NCBI GenBank assembly: GCA_034436375.1
Contig: DAOTVS010000020.1
Location: 1-14,125 of the forward strand
DNA length: 14,125 bases
Reading direction: 5' to 3'
DNA from: DAOTVS01 sp034436375
GTDB taxonomy: Bacteria > Chloroflexota > Anaerolineae > SpSt-313
Shown one piece after another: positions 13,571-14,125 of the stretch. Every line of letters begins with the position of its first letter. Position 1 is the stretch's first letter. The notes below the pieces were generated by a model. The model was given only the letters and a program-made list of their open reading frames with translations, did not search any database and was not told where the DNA came from. The position numbers and the translations under genes were made by a program.

Positions 13571-13851
13571 TGTCACACTGAGTGCTCCAGGGCATTAGGG
13601 CCCCTGTCAGCGCCCAGAACCTTGGCCGGCGCCTCGTCACCCTGTCATTCCAAGCGGTTCTGCGGGTGTTGCGCAATGGCGAGCATTGCACAGCCAGGAA
13701 TCCACTCGCCCCTGCGGCCGGGATCCCTTCGCTCGGCTCAGGGCAGGCTCTCCGCTGTGTGAGGTGGGTATTCGGGCGATGCTCGCAGAACCGCTCCGCA
13801 TGTCATGCATGCTGACGGGGCCCCATGGGACCTACAACACTCAGGGTGACA
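13571..13851. repeat. 281-bp long imperfect inverted repeat, MITE-like
   Basis: Outer arms 13571-13611 and 13811-13851 match as reverse complements at 30 of 41 positions without gaps, with ends close to TGTCAC(A/C)CTGAGTG. Inner arms 13653-13664 and 13784-13795 match perfectly over 12 bases, and a small hairpin (13673-13678 with 13684-13689) lies further in. It contains no transposase and short frames in it show no family. It reads like a decayed non-autonomous palindromic repeat. It fills most of the gene-free stretch between the thiamine promoter and the right edge. Confidence 0.6.
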
Positions 13852-14125
13852 TTCGGACGTGGGTTGCCAAGTGGACTGCACCTGGCTGGATCGCCGCTTG
13901 CCAAAGGGATTACGTTAGAGTATGATCCAGGATGCCTGCGTTCATCCAGCGAGTCGCCCCTGCTGCGCCCAGCGATCTCGCCAAATCGCCACAGCTATGA
14001 CACCGCCATCGAGGAGCGTCTGCTGCGGGGCTCCCTGGGGCAGCCCTACCACTACAGCCGTACTTACCCATCGGGGCGCGGATCCCATCCGGGCATCGCG
14101 CTTCGCACGCGACCGGAGTGGAGCC
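13825..14125 (+). CDS. Possible partial ORF running off the right edge, unrecognised
   Basis: An open frame of at least 100 codons begins at ATG 13825, inside the right arm of the inverted repeat, and has no stop before the window ends. Its later part (from SYDTAIEERLLRGSLGQPYH to the edge) has G or C at roughly three quarters of third positions, like the genes here. I do not recognise the product and see no ribosome site. Other frames at this end are also partly open, so it may be chance, or the true start may lie further right. A minus-strand frame ending IAVAIWRDRWAQQGRLAG is an alternative. Confidence 0.25.
   Translation, partial: MGPTTLRVTFGRGLPSGLHLAGSPLAKGITLEYDPGCLRSSSESPLLRPAISPNRHSYDTAIEERLLRGSLGQPYHYSRTYPSGRGSHPGIALRTRPEWS

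Noticed and set aside
13582..13925. Short plus-strand frames in the right-hand gene-free stretch
   Set aside because: They lie within the inverted repeat, have no ribosome site, and translate to low-complexity sequence typical of intergenic repeats.

Overview
The window is high-GC bacterial DNA, read by eye only. It has tightly packed genes, good Shine-Dalgarno sites, sigma70-like promoters, a Thr/Ala/Pro-rich linker behind a lipobox in one lipoprotein, and many imperfect palindromes between genes. This style fits a Chloroflexota (Anaerolineae-like) genome, but that assignment is an inference and not proven by any marker gene here.

Layout. Positions 1-273 hold no gene, only a hairpin. A two-gene plus-strand unit follows: a HIT-family hydrolase (286-714) and a creatininase-family metal hydrolase (716-1474). 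It ends at a perfect 27-bp hairpin (1492-1551), which also lies just past the end of the convergent minus-strand genes. From there to 13.5 kb everything is on the minus strand. In transcription order (right to left) this is: a thiamine unit (13521 down to 8983), a small SHOCT membrane protein (8793-8536), a polyferredoxin coupled to a secreted M28 peptidase lipoprotein (8405-4594), a proline-rich protein of unknown function (4392-3415), a phosphohexomutase (3291-1843) and a small Cys/His-rich protein (1807-1601). The last 600 bases hold a long imperfect inverted repeat and an unrecognised open frame running off the edge.

The best-understood region is the thiamine operon. A promoter (TTGACT-N17-TATAAT) leads into a TPP riboswitch and a rho-independent terminator. 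Six genes follow with gaps of at most 11 nt or 4-nt overlaps: permease (ThiX-like), lipoprotein substrate-binding protein (ThiY-like), a class I methyltransferase, a small MTH1187/YkoF-type thiamine-binding protein, ABC ATPase (ThiZ-like) and thiamine pyrophosphokinase (ThiN). Together they would import thiamine or its pyrimidine moiety and convert thiamine to TPP, switched off by TPP. The methyltransferase is the unexpected member. It carries a short palindrome inside its coding sequence that reads as an in-frame insertion.

The second unit joins a NapH-like membrane domain plus six [4Fe-4S] motifs in one polypeptide to an M28 zinc peptidase through an ATGA stop/start overlap. No transposase, CRISPR array, tRNA or rRNA was seen. 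The points most worth following up are the methyltransferase in the thiamine operon, the palindromic elements that overlap coding ends, and the small Cys/His-rich protein.
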